18,666 bases of DNA from Erythrobacter sp. UBA3075 (GCA_002367375.1 DFBR01000175.1:3093-21758), one strand, 5' to 3'. Shown: positions 6,957 through 14,988, numbered from the stretch's first letter. Program-made: numbers and translations. Notes: generated by a model from the sequence alone, not told the origin.

Positions 6957-8768
6957 CTATTCAGCAACAGCGGGAATTGCCTGGTCATCAAATTGCAGCG
7001 CTGCCAGCCGTGCATAGAGGCCGCCAGCCACGCTCAAGCTGGCATGATTGCCCTGTTCGACCACGCGGCCACCATCCAGCACAATGATCCGGTCCGCCGC
7101 GCGGACGGTTGCCAAACGGTGCGCAATGACCAGCGTCGTGCGGCCTTCCATCAGATGTTCGAGCGCATCCTGCACCAGCCTTTCGCTTTCTGCATCGAGC
7201 GCGCTGGTCGCTTCGTCGAGCAGCAGGATCGGCGCATCGCGCAGCAGAGCGCGGGCAATGGCGACACGTTGGCGCTGTCCGCCCGACAGACGCGCGCCGC
7301 CTTCGCCAAGGAAGGTTTCGAGGCCATCGGGCAAATCGCGCAGGAAGCTTTCCGCATTGGCGGCGCGCGCGGCATCCCAGATTGCTTCTTCGCCCGCTTC
7401 CCACGCGCCATAGCGCAGATTGTCGCGCGCGCTGGCGGCAAACAGAATGCCTTCCTGCGGCACCAGCGCCATGCGGCGGCGGATGTCGGCAGGGTCCGCC
7501 TGCGTCAGGGGCACGCCGTCCATCTTGATCGCGCCTTTTTGCGGATCGTAGAACCGCTCGGCGAGCTGGAAGATGGTCGATTTGCCCGCGCCCGACGGGC
7601 CGACAATGGCCACTGTTTCGCCCGGCTCGATAATCAGGCTGAAATCGGCAATAGCCTGTTCGTCAGGACGGGTCGGGTAACTGAAGCTGACATTGTCGAA
7701 CGTCAGGCTGCCACGCGGCGGCTGCGGCAGGGCCTGCGGACGGGCAGGCGGGGCGATCTCCGGCGTTTCATTCAGCAATTCGCTCAACCGGCTCGCAGCG
7801 CCCGCGCCGCGCAGCAAATCACCATAAACTTCGGTCAAAGAGCCAAAGGCTCCGGCCACGATGACGCCAGCAAAGATGAATGCGCCAATCGTGCCGCTTG
7901 ATATGGCGCCTTCGGTGACGAGCGTTGCACCGCGCCACAGCAGGATCGTGATAGAACCGAAGATCAGCGTTATCAGAATGGCTGTCATCGCCGCGCGGAT
8001 CGCGATGCGGCGTTTCGCGACGACAAAGGTTTTCTCCACCGCTTCGCCAAAGCGGGCGGCCTCACGGTCTTCCTGGTTGAAGCCCTGAACAATCTTCATT
8101 GCAGAGAGCATTTCGGTCGTAATGCCGCCAACATCGGCCACACGGTCCTGACTTGTCCGGCTGACATCGCGCAGGCGGCGTCCAAAAACCGTGATCGGTA
8201 TGACAACTACGGGAATGCCCGCCAGCAGCCAGACTGCCAGCTGCGGGGCAAGCCAGAACAGATAGGCCGTACCAAGCACAGCCATGATCGTATTGCGCAG
8301 CGCGACTGACAAGGTCGTACCAACCACCTGCTCAATGATCGAAGTGTCCGCCGTCATCCGGCTGCTGATTTCCTTGGGGCTGTTCTCTTCAAAGAACGAT
8401 GGCGAGAGGCGCAGCAGATTGTTGTAAACTTCGCGCCGTACATCGGCGACGACCCGTTCACCGATCCAGCTGACGAAGTAGAAGCGCAGCGCTGTGCCGA
8501 CGCCCAACACGGCCACCAGACCAAGCAGATAGCGGAACCAGCGCCCGATATCGCCTGCGCCGCCAAACCCGCGGTCGATGATCATCTTGAACGCCTGCGG
8601 CATCGCCAGCGAAATGACTGATGCAGTCACCAGAAGGGCAATTGCGGCGAGCGCAATTTGCAGTGGGTATTTCTTCGCTTCGCGGAAAATCATCCGCAGC
8701 GGGCCAAGATCGCGCGCCGGTTTGGGCTCGTCTAGCTTCTCAGAGTTTTGCAGTTCAGGGGACGCCAT
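6957..8768 (-). CDS. MsbA-related ABC exporter, fused permease and ATPase
   Basis: A half-transporter of 603 residues expected to form a homodimeric exporter in the inner membrane. The first about 340 residues hold six membrane helices of the type I exporter fold, including the coupling-region motif SRMTADTSIIEQ. The ATPase domain follows: Walker A GPSGAGKST near 390-398, Q-loop LVPQEGILFAASARDNL, signature LSGGQRQRVAIARAL, Walker B ILLLDEATSALD and switch IAHRL. It looks most like the MsbA-related permease/ATPase group (TIGR02204 type); the substrate cannot be told and may be lipid or drug. The frame is open upstream to 8996, but the extra 76 residues are low-quality sequence reaching into the divergent promoter region, so the ATG at 8768 (MASPELQ) is chosen. 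The ribosome site there is weak. Confidence 0.93.
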   Translation of the reverse strand: MASPELQNSEKLDEPKPARDLGPLRMIFREAKKYPLQIALAAIALLVTASVISLAMPQAFKMIIDRGFGGAGDIGRWFRYLLGLVAVLGVGTALRFYFVSWIGERVVADVRREVYNNLLRLSPSFFEENSPKEISSRMTADTSIIEQVVGTTLSVALRNTIMAVLGTAYLFWLAPQLAVWLLAGIPVVVIPITVFGRRLRDVSRTSQDRVADVGGITTEMLSAMKIVQGFNQEDREAARFGEAVEKTFVVAKRRIAIRAAMTAILITLIFGSITILLWRGATLVTEGAISSGTIGAFIFAGVIVAGAFGSLTEVYGDLLRGAGAASRLSELLNETPEIAPPARPQALPQPPRGSLTFDNVSFSYPTRPDEQAIADFSLIIEPGETVAIVGPSGAGKSTIFQLAERFYDPQKGAIKMDGVPLTQADPADIRRRMALVPQEGILFAASARDNLRYGAWEAGEEAIWDAARAANAESFLRDLPDGLETFLGEGGARLSGGQRQRVAIARALLRDAPILLLDEATSALDAESERLVQDALEHLMEGRTTLVIAHRLATVRAADRIIVLDGGRVVEQGNHASLSVAGGLYARLAALQFDDQAIPAVAE

Positions 8769-8951
8769 ACTGCCTGTGGCCCTAGCCCAATCGCCGTCGT
8801 GGTCAAGCCAGCCCGGATGCGACGAAGGGGGCTGATAGGGGAATTGGACCTTATGCCGCATTGCAACATGAGAGAAATGCAGGCATGTCCTGCGCACACT
8901 TCGCCGCTCGCCAGCCACAGAACATAGCAATAGGCAGCAGCAGGCAGCTCT

Positions 8952-8974
8952 GGCCACTTTCGCGAAATGTGGCC
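8952..8974. promoter_or_regulatory. Strong hairpin/dyad just upstream of the PHA depolymerase
   Basis: GGCCAC-TTTCG and CGAAA-T-GTGGCC form an almost perfect inverted repeat with one bulged T, centred on the palindrome TTTCGCGAAA. It lies 11 bases before the AAGGGG ribosome site and is followed by GGTTTTC, so in plus-strand RNA it resembles a weak terminator or attenuator; as DNA it could be an operator. A smaller dyad, GCAGG/CCTGC, lies at 8879-8893. The rest of the divergent gap, 8769-9000, shows nothing else clear. Function is inferred from position. Confidence 0.5.
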
Positions 8975-8985
8975 GGTTTTCACGC

Positions 8986-8991
8986 AAGGGG
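8986..8991 (+). promoter_or_regulatory. Ribosome binding site for the TTG start of phaZ
   Basis: AAGGGG lies 9 bases before TTG at 9001. It supports the TTG start, whose product begins MLYSAYEM as family members do, over the in-frame ATG at 9022, which has no comparable site at proper spacing. Confidence 0.65.
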
Positions 8992-9000
8992 CGCACAGAA

Positions 9001-10218
9001 TTGCTTTATTCCGCTTACGAAATGCACAAGGCTTGGTTCAGCTCGGCCAGCCATTGGGCCACGGTCGGCGCCAATCTGCTCGATAATCCGTCATTGCCCA
9101 TGGGCTATTTCGGTATGGGCCCCGCCGCTGCCAGTGCGCTGAAGGTCTTCGCCCACGTCTATGAAGATCGCGGGAAACCTGAATTCGGACTCGAACCGGT
9201 GGAAATCGATGGTGAGTTGAAGCCCATCTCCGAAAGCGTGGTGATGGAAAAGCCGTTCGGCAATCTGCGCCGCTTTGTCCGCGACGATTTGCCCGAAGAT
9301 GCGCCCAAGCTGCTGATCGTCGCTCCGATGAGCGGCCACTATGCCACGCTGCTGCGCGGCACGGTGCAGCGGATGGTTGAAAATCAGGAAGTGTGGATCA
9401 CCGATTGGGCCGATGCGCGGCTTGTGCCGACGTCAGCCGGGCGCTTCGATCTGGATGATTACATCGATTATTTGATCGAATTCCTGCAATTCCTCGGCCC
9501 CGACACGCATATGCTGGCGGTGTGCCAGCCTTCCGTGCCTGCCTTCGCGGCGACGGCCGTTATGGCGGCAGACAAGGATCCGTGCCGCCCCAAATCGCTG
9601 ACCATGATGGGCGGCCCGATCGATACCCGCGCCAGCCCGACCGGTGTCAACGATCTGGCAATGGACAAGCCGCTGAGCTGGTTTGAAAACAACGTGATCG
9701 CCACCGTGCCGATGAATTACCCGGGCGCCGGGCGCGAAGTCTATCCCGGCTTCCTGCAACTGGCGGGCTTCATCAGCATGAACCTGTCAGACCACATGAT
9801 GAGCCATTACGAGATGTTCAAACACATGACCGTGGGCGATCAGGACAGCGCCGACCGGACAAAGCAGTTTTACGACGAATATCTGTCGGCCTGCGACATG
9901 ACGAAGGAGTTTTATCTCCAGACCATCGAACATGTGTTCCAGAAACACACGCTGCCCAAGGGCGAATTCGTCCATCGCGGCAAGGCGATTGATCCCGATG
10001 CCATTCGCGATACCGCGCTGCTGGCTATCGAGGGTGAACATGACGATATTTCGGGAATTGGCCAGACCCGCGCCGCGCTCGATCTGGCGGAGCACCTGCC
10101 AAAGGCAAAGAAGAAATACCACCTCGCCCCTGACGTTGGGCATTACGGGATCTTCAACGGCGGCAAATGGCGCAATCAAATCGCGCCGGTGGTTGAGGAC
10201 TGGATGCGGAATAGTTAG
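9001..10218 (+). CDS. phaZ: Intracellular polyhydroxyalkanoate depolymerase
   Basis: Hydrolyses stored polyhydroxyalkanoate (such as polyhydroxybutyrate) on native intracellular granules to mobilise carbon. The 405-residue product has an alpha/beta-hydrolase fold with the cysteine-type triad of the Cupriavidus PhaZ1 family: Cys175 in the nucleophile motif VCQPS, Asp348 in EGEHDDISG and His381 in PDVGHYGIFNG. Spacing agrees with the Cys183/Asp355/His388 triad of the C. necator enzyme. There is no signal peptide, as expected for an intracellular enzyme. The start is TTG at 9001. It is divergent from the ABC exporter and convergent with the ligase-like gene (24 bases apart). No phaC, phaR or phasin gene is in the window, so this is a detached depolymerase gene. 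Confidence 0.92.
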   Translation: MLYSAYEMHKAWFSSASHWATVGANLLDNPSLPMGYFGMGPAAASALKVFAHVYEDRGKPEFGLEPVEIDGELKPISESVVMEKPFGNLRRFVRDDLPEDAPKLLIVAPMSGHYATLLRGTVQRMVENQEVWITDWADARLVPTSAGRFDLDDYIDYLIEFLQFLGPDTHMLAVCQPSVPAFAATAVMAADKDPCRPKSLTMMGGPIDTRASPTGVNDLAMDKPLSWFENNVIATVPMNYPGAGREVYPGFLQLAGFISMNLSDHMMSHYEMFKHMTVGDQDSADRTKQFYDEYLSACDMTKEFYLQTIEHVFQKHTLPKGEFVHRGKAIDPDAIRDTALLAIEGEHDDISGIGQTRAALDLAEHLPKAKKKYHLAPDVGHYGIFNGGKWRNQIAPVVEDWMRNS

Positions 10219-10239
10219 TTTTGCGAAGCTGCGGATGCG

Positions 10240-10251
10240 GTTTCATGAAAC
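10240..10251. other. Perfect 12-base palindrome at a convergent gene junction
   Basis: GTTTCATGAAAC spans the stop codon of the minus-strand ligase gene, 22 bases past the stop of phaZ. It has no T tract, so it is at best a weak shared transcription end; no better terminator is visible in the 24-base gap. Confidence 0.3.
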
Positions 10252-11610
10252 AAGTGGCTCCTGAGAGACGCCAATTTTCTCGGCCACAGGAGATGGTTTG
10301 AACCCCTTGCGCGCCAGCTTCCACTGGCTCCACACTGCGCATTGCATCGCTATCAGGATGAAGACAAAGGGCTGGAATGCGATCCCGACAAACAGCGCGC
10401 CGACCAGGAAGATGATCTGCGCGTGCTGCAATGCGGTGGCAAGGTCGTGCATGAACACGTCGCGGTCGCTACGGTAGGCCTTCTCTCGCCAGCGGATGCG
10501 CTCCATCTGCCACAGGCCGAGCCCTTGCAGCGCGAGCCACAGGAACAGGCCGAGCCAGCCCTGCTCACCCAGCACCTCGAAATAGGATGAGTGATAAGCA
10601 CGGCCCTCGTCCGTCACCTCGCTATAGGTAATCTGGCGGTTGTTCCCCTCGCCCGTGATCTCGGGCAGGTCGTAAGTGAAGCTGTTGCCGCGATAGGCAT
10701 CGAAACCGCCACCTGCCGGATTGGCGAGCGCGTAGTGATAAGTCCATTTCCACACCTCGATACGGGTGGAAGCGCTTTCGTCCGAACGGAAACCGGTGAT
10801 CGTCTCCATCCGCTCGACATATTCAGCAGGCAGGAAAGGCAGCGATGCGATCATTGCCACGCCCGCCAGTCCGGCAAACAGGAAGCGGTGCCGCACCTGC
10901 CGCAGCATCAGCACGCCCAGCACCGCAATGCAGACGAGACCGGTTCGCGCATTGGTCCCGATGGGAATGAGCAGGCAGGCAAAGATCAGCGCGGCAGCAA
11001 AGCTCCACACCATCCAGCTGGGCGGAAAAATCGTCCCGCGCCGGGCAAGAAACAGGATCAATGGGATGGTCGCAATTGCGGCGGTCGACATGATGGAGCC
11101 TTCGTAAAGACCCGAATCCATGTCCACCAGCATGGTGAGCGCGCCGTAGCCCCCGCCCCCGAACACAGTCTTCATCCCGCCGTTGATCGCATTCGCGCCG
11201 ATGGACAGCACGAAAACAAGCACGGCCGCCTCCAGCCGCAGCCGTGTGCGCAGGGCCAGCGGGAGGAAGGCGGCAAAGAACATGCCTTTCCAGACCCAAT
11301 CCCATTTCTGCCACGCAAATTCCTGAAACACCGCGCCCAGCGTGGTGTAGCCGCACCACGCCAGCAGCGCGACGATGATCGCCTGCCGCAAGGTAAACCG
11401 GCTGCCTTCCTTGCTGTCGAGCACGACATAGCCGGCGAAGGCGGCAATAAAGGTCACCAGCGACAGATGCAGGCTGCGGATCAGCCCCCAGCCGATCAGC
11501 TGGGGCGAGACGATATCGACGTAGATATACAGCAGCACCCACAGAAACGGGCGCTTGAATCCCATCAGCAGAATTGTGCCGATAAAGGCGAGCAGGACGA
11601 TGTCACGCAT
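10243..11610 (-). CDS. Putative O-glycosylation ligase, exosortase A system-associated (Wzy/O-antigen ligase superfamily)
   Basis: A 455-residue polytopic membrane protein. The N-terminal part (MRDIVLLAFIGTILLMGFKR, then YVDIVSPQLIGWG) looks like the DUF5935 domain, and the central to C-terminal part looks like the Wzy_C ligase domain, with a TNARTGLV segment and a large soluble loop (YRGNSFTYDLPEITGEG to AYHSSYFEVLGEQGWLG) typical of the superfamily. This architecture is that of proteins linked to the exosortase A/PEP-CTERM system (TIGR03097 type), proposed to ligate or polymerise glycans in the periplasm. The family match is from recognition, not a search. The start ATG overlaps the stop of the small ORF at 11603-11788 by 8 bases, so translation is probably coupled. 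The divergent glycosyltransferase gene belongs to the same kind of system. Confidence 0.85.
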   Translation of the reverse strand: MRDIVLLAFIGTILLMGFKRPFLWVLLYIYVDIVSPQLIGWGLIRSLHLSLVTFIAAFAGYVVLDSKEGSRFTLRQAIIVALLAWCGYTTLGAVFQEFAWQKWDWVWKGMFFAAFLPLALRTRLRLEAAVLVFVLSIGANAINGGMKTVFGGGGYGALTMLVDMDSGLYEGSIMSTAAIATIPLILFLARRGTIFPPSWMVWSFAAALIFACLLIPIGTNARTGLVCIAVLGVLMLRQVRHRFLFAGLAGVAMIASLPFLPAEYVERMETITGFRSDESASTRIEVWKWTYHYALANPAGGGFDAYRGNSFTYDLPEITGEGNNRQITYSEVTDEGRAYHSSYFEVLGEQGWLGLFLWLALQGLGLWQMERIRWREKAYRSDRDVFMHDLATALQHAQIIFLVGALFVGIAFQPFVFILIAMQCAVWSQWKLARKGFKPSPVAEKIGVSQEPLVS

Positions 11611-11788
11611 CGGGCGAGCCGCCTGCGCGGTTTTTCAACCACGGTTTGTCCGGTTTCGGCTCGGCGGCGCGCTCGTCATCCAGATCGCCGCGAAACAGCA
11701 ACCGCCAAGCTGCGACCATGATGAGGCCGTGCGTGAGCGCAATGGAGAAATAGTCGATCAATGAATGCGTCCGGCAGCTGCTGAGCAT
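11603..11788 (-). CDS. Small unrecognised protein overlapping the ligase-like gene
   Basis: A 61-codon ORF whose TGA lies inside the ligase start region (GATGCGTGA), giving an 8-base overlap typical of translational coupling. The product has a hydrophobic segment (LIDYFSIALTHGLIMVAAWRLL, about residues 10-31) followed by a charged tail (GDLDDERAAEPKPDKPWLKN), a plausible single-pass membrane peptide with a cytoplasmic tail. I recognise no family. The start is uncertain: the ATG at 11788 has no good ribosome site, and a TTG at 11761 or the ATG at residue 24 are alternatives. Its position at the head of the ligase operon, with a 59-base gap to the divergent glycosyltransferase, is the main support. 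A chance frame cannot be excluded. Confidence 0.6.
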   Translation of the reverse strand: MLSSCRTHSLIDYFSIALTHGLIMVAAWRLLFRGDLDDERAAEPKPDKPWLKNRAGGSPDA

Positions 11789-11847
11789 TCGTCATAGGGG
11801 CAAGCTCTTGACGGTGCGTTAAGCACAATATGGCAGTGGGCAGGATG

Positions 11848-13077
11848 ATGACCCGAATTCTGCACATCCTCGACCACTCTTTGCCGCTGCACAGCGGCTA
11901 TACTTTCCGCACGCGCGCCATCCTGACGGCGCAGCAGGCGTTAGGGCTGGAAGTGCGCGGGATTACCGGGCTGCGGCACGGGGCGGACGGTCCGGCGGTT
12001 GAGGAGGTGGATGGCTTCACCTTCCACCGCACGCCGGGCGCGGCGCAAGGTCCTGCGGGCCTGCGCGAATGGCGCGAGATCGGCGCGCTGGCTGATGCTA
12101 TCGTCGCTTTGGCACGGGAATGGCGGCCTGACGTGCTCCATGCCCATTCGCCCGCGCTCGATGGTCTTGCCGCCGTGCGCGCCGGGAAAAAACTCGGCAT
12201 TCCGGTGGTCTATGAAATTCGCGCTTTCTGGGAGGATGCCGCCGTGGGCAATCTCACCACGCGCCAGGGTTCGCTCAAATACCGCCTCACCCGCCAGCTG
12301 GAGAATATGGCGGTGTCAGGGGCCGATGCGGTGATGACGATCTGTCAGGGCCTCAAAGACGATCTCGTGTCGCGCGGTGTTTCACCCGAAAAGATCGGCA
12401 TCATGCCCAATGGCGTGGATTTGACGATGTTTGGAGAGCCTGTCGCACGCGACGATGTTCTGGCCGAGGAGCTGGGCATTGGTGACGGACCAGTGATCGG
12501 CTTCATCGGCAGTTTCTACGATTACGAGGGTCTCGACGATTTGATCGCAGCCATGCCGCTGCTGGTGGAACGCCATCCCGATACGCATTTGCTGATGGTG
12601 GGCGGCGGACCGATGGACGAGGCCTTGCAGGCACAAGGCTCAGCCTCTCCGGTCGCCAATGCCATCCATTTCACCGGCCGCGTGCCGCACTCGCAGGTCG
12701 AGCGATATTACGCGCTGACGGACATCATGGCCTATCCGCGCAAGCAGAGTCGCCTGACCGATCTTGTGACCCCGCTAAAGCCGCTTGAGGCCATGGCGCA
12801 GATGAAGCTGGTCGCCGCGAGCAATGTCGGCGGGCACCGCGAACTCATGACGCACGGCGAAACCGGCGTATTGTTCACGCCAGACGATCCCGCCGCCTGC
12901 GCCGCAGCCCTCGCCGATCTGATCGACCGGCGCGCTGAATGGAATAGCATCCGGGGCCGCGCGCGTGAGCATGTCGGCAGCGCGCATGACTGGCACAGAA
13001 ATGCCAATAATTATCTTTGCGTTTACCAAACATTGTTAGCGCAAGGGCCGAGTAGCCTCATGTCCACCGCCGCCTGA
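11848..13077 (+). CDS. GT4-type glycosyltransferase, PEP-CTERM/XrtA system family
   Basis: A 409-residue GT-B-fold glycosyltransferase expected to add a sugar from a nucleotide-sugar donor to a glycan at the cytoplasmic face of the membrane. The N terminus MTRILHILDHSLPLHSGY TFR is characteristic of exosortase-A-associated glycosyltransferases (TIGR04063 type). Further markers are HAHSPALDG (98-106), YEIRAFWEDAAVG (122-134), the donor-side motifs MPNGVDL (186-192) and GFIGSFYDYEGLDDL (218-232), and PLKPLEAMA...GGHREL (309-333) at the usual GT4 donor-binding site. The frame also opens at ATG 11830 and 11845; 11848 is preferred because it matches the family N terminus and follows GGGCAGG. It is divergent from the ligase-like gene and its small partner. 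Confidence 0.85.
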   Translation: MTRILHILDHSLPLHSGYTFRTRAILTAQQALGLEVRGITGLRHGADGPAVEEVDGFTFHRTPGAAQGPAGLREWREIGALADAIVALAREWRPDVLHAHSPALDGLAAVRAGKKLGIPVVYEIRAFWEDAAVGNLTTRQGSLKYRLTRQLENMAVSGADAVMTICQGLKDDLVSRGVSPEKIGIMPNGVDLTMFGEPVARDDVLAEELGIGDGPVIGFIGSFYDYEGLDDLIAAMPLLVERHPDTHLLMVGGGPMDEALQAQGSASPVANAIHFTGRVPHSQVERYYALTDIMAYPRKQSRLTDLVTPLKPLEAMAQMKLVAASNVGGHRELMTHGETGVLFTPDDPAACAAALADLIDRRAEWNSIRGRAREHVGSAHDWHRNANNYLCVYQTLLAQGPSSLMSTAA

Positions 13078-13121
13078 TACGCCAGGTGGCGCGATGACAG
13101 GGCGCGGAACAGGATAGTATC

Positions 13122-14786
13122 GTGGCGACAATCCCGATGGATCAGAACGTTGAAAAGCGCAGCGGCGGCAGGCGCCCAATCAGCGCGAACCGGATGTTTC
13201 CGGCAATTGTAGCGCTGTGGTTTGCTACCCTGCTTGGTCTTGGCAGCCTTATTGTGCCGGTTCAGGTGATCGAGCGGCTGGTCGGCATGACCGGCATTGC
13301 GGGTGTCTTCTCCGCCGCCGCACCGCCGCTGGGCTTCACCGCAAGAGTGGCTGTGGCGCTGATGGCAGCAATTTTCGGCGCTCTGGCAGGCTACGCCGCA
13401 GCGCGCCGCATCACTGCACGTGGCGCAAAGGCTAATCTGTCCAGCGATCCCTATCACGAAGCGGACACGCTCAATCTGGCAGGAATTGTCACGCAGGGCG
13501 ATGCGCCGACAGTGGCAGTAGATACAGCGGACGACATTGCAATTGTCGAAGATGATACCGCCAGTGAGGAACAGCCCGCTTCGCTTGGCCGGCGTCGCTC
13601 GCTGACTATCACTGGGGATGACAGGCCGAACGACGCCCTGATCGTAGTTCCGCTTCCCGGCGATACCGAAGGCGCAGCGCAACACGATCATTATGCCGAG
13701 GTGGAGGACATCGCAGCCTTCGACGCCTTTCCTGATCCCGATAACGATGAGGAATATGTCGCAGATAGCGAAGACGCAGAGGCCTACGCTGACAACATCG
13801 CAATTGAAGAACCCGTGTTTGCCGAAGTCGATGAGTCCGAGGATGAAGCAGTCGAAGAACAATCCAGCGCTGATATTGCAGAGGCCGAGACACAGATGTC
13901 CGTCCCGCCTGTCGAAATTACGCAGGAAACAGTTTCCCCATCAGAACAGGATGATGACATGCCCCAGCCGCTGGCATTCTCCCCGCCATCGCTCGCCCGC
14001 AATGCAGATGCGGAGGACGATAGCCCGCAAGAGACCAAACCTGCGGTGCCGGATTACGACACCACCAGCGAGAATGAAGTGAACGCTGCGGGCGTAGACG
14101 ATTTGAGCGATGCAGAGGAAGAGATCGCGGACGATCAGACCGAAAGGCCCGATCCAGCAAGTGCTGCCAATCTGGCAGAGCTTGGCCTCGTGCAGCTGGT
14201 CCAACGGCTCGAAACCGTGCTCGAACAGCACCGCGCATGGAGCGCCGAACGCAGCGTAGCCGCGCAGGCCCAATCACAGGCCCAACCCCAGCACGAGCCG
14301 CCGGTTACGCGCGAAATCGCGCAGACCTTCGCGCCTGCCGAACCTGACGAAGCAGCCGATGCGATGGCCGCCTATTTCGGTCAGCCTGCCGATGATGCAC
14401 AGGCTGAAGTGAATACCGAAGAGCCAGTTGCGAACATCCCCCACCTCTCCATCATCGACGCTGAAGAGGATGAGGATGAGGGCGAAGCGGAGCCGGTCAC
14501 AGCATCACTGACGCTGCCCATTGGCAATGCTCAGCCCGCCACCACCGAACCAAAACCCGAACCGACGGATAAGCCGGTTGTGCTGGTCGCAGCAGAAAGC
14601 CCAATCCCGGAAGCCAAGCCAACCCCGGAAGCCAGTCCAGTGCGCGATGCCAGCTATCGCGCATTGTCAGCGGTCGACAATCCGTTCAGGCCGCAGGCTC
14701 ACCAAGCGCGCAAGGCTCCGGCAATTGCCGACAATGATGAGGCCCTGCGCGACGCTCTCCTCAACCTGCATCGCATGGCCGACTAG
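13122..14786 (+). CDS. Membrane-anchored, highly acidic protein of unknown function
   Basis: A 554-residue product read from a GTG start with AGGA at 13111-13114; an ATG five codons later is an alternative. A short basic head (EKRSGGRRP) is followed by two probable membrane helices at about 25-46 and 72-94, then an RR/K-rich stretch. From about 105 to 510 the chain is rich in Glu, Asp, Ala, Pro and Gln and is probably disordered. One amphipathic, possibly coiled-coil segment stands out near 350-370 (LAELGLVQLVQRLETVLEQH). The C terminus has an ordered-looking end with DNPFR and DNDEALRDALLNLHRMAD. The topology suggests a long acidic cytoplasmic tail with a C-terminal helix as a binding motif. 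No enzyme motif seen, no family recognised, and no repeats beyond composition. It lies 44 bases after the glycosyltransferase gene and may share its transcript. Confidence 0.8.
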   Translation: MATIPMDQNVEKRSGGRRPISANRMFPAIVALWFATLLGLGSLIVPVQVIERLVGMTGIAGVFSAAAPPLGFTARVAVALMAAIFGALAGYAAARRITARGAKANLSSDPYHEADTLNLAGIVTQGDAPTVAVDTADDIAIVEDDTASEEQPASLGRRRSLTITGDDRPNDALIVVPLPGDTEGAAQHDHYAEVEDIAAFDAFPDPDNDEEYVADSEDAEAYADNIAIEEPVFAEVDESEDEAVEEQSSADIAEAETQMSVPPVEITQETVSPSEQDDDMPQPLAFSPPSLARNADAEDDSPQETKPAVPDYDTTSENEVNAAGVDDLSDAEEEIADDQTERPDPASAANLAELGLVQLVQRLETVLEQHRAWSAERSVAAQAQSQAQPQHEPPVTREIAQTFAPAEPDEAADAMAAYFGQPADDAQAEVNTEEPVANIPHLSIIDAEEDEDEGEAEPVTASLTLPIGNAQPATTEPKPEPTDKPVVLVAAESPIPEAKPTPEASPVRDASYRALSAVDNPFRPQAHQARKAPAIADNDEALRDALLNLHRMAD

Positions 14787-14826
14787 CGAGGCCTTGTCCG
14801 AGCGCATCGCGGTCTTGTGCGCTGCA

Positions 14827-14854
14827 ACAGGAACTTGCAAAGTTCACTTCCTGT
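14827..14854. promoter_or_regulatory. Hairpin downstream of the acidic-protein gene, in the gltB leader
   Basis: ACAGGAA (14827-14833) pairs with TTCCTGT (14848-14854), and CTT pairs with AAG inside it; alternatively GAACTT (14831-14836) pairs perfectly with AAGTTC (14840-14845). It lies 41 bases past the preceding stop with no T tract behind it, so it is either a poor terminator or part of the gltB control region. Confidence 0.4.
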
Positions 14855-14964
14855 CGTCATGACGGTTCTTCGCGACATTTTCGTGCAGCATTCTGGCGTC
14901 GATTCGTGTTTCGTTACCGTTGAAACCGGTTGCGTGACGCATTTCGCCACCAGTCCCGGACTGG
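14855..14964. promoter_or_regulatory. Series of palindromes upstream of gltB
   Basis: Four perfect dyads occur in this stretch: CGTCATGACG (14855-14864), AACCGGTT (14924-14931), TGCGTGACGCA (14931-14941) and CCAGTCCCGGACTGG (14950-14964). The last ends 24 bases before the gltB start. They have different sequences, so they are not repeats of one operator; they may bind different regulators or fold in the leader RNA. Regulation of gltB by nitrogen status is common, but no specific regulator site is recognised here. Confidence 0.4.
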
Positions 14965-14988
14965 ACGAACAACAGGAAGAATTGAAGA

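Noticed and set aside
8769..8996. 76-residue N-terminal extension of the ABC exporter
   Set aside because: The segment lacks conserved features and would run through the divergent promoter and the phaZ leader hairpin; exporters of this group start close to the MASPELQ methionine.
10591..11721. A 376-codon plus-strand frame opposite the ligase-like gene
   Set aside because: Composition rich in Arg, Gln, His and Pro with no domain; the minus strand encodes a convincing polytopic membrane protein.
11676..11867. A 63-codon minus-strand frame overlapping the small ORF before the ligase gene
   Set aside because: It overlaps the divergent glycosyltransferase start, has a His/Arg-rich product and lacks the start-stop overlap that supports the neighbouring frame.
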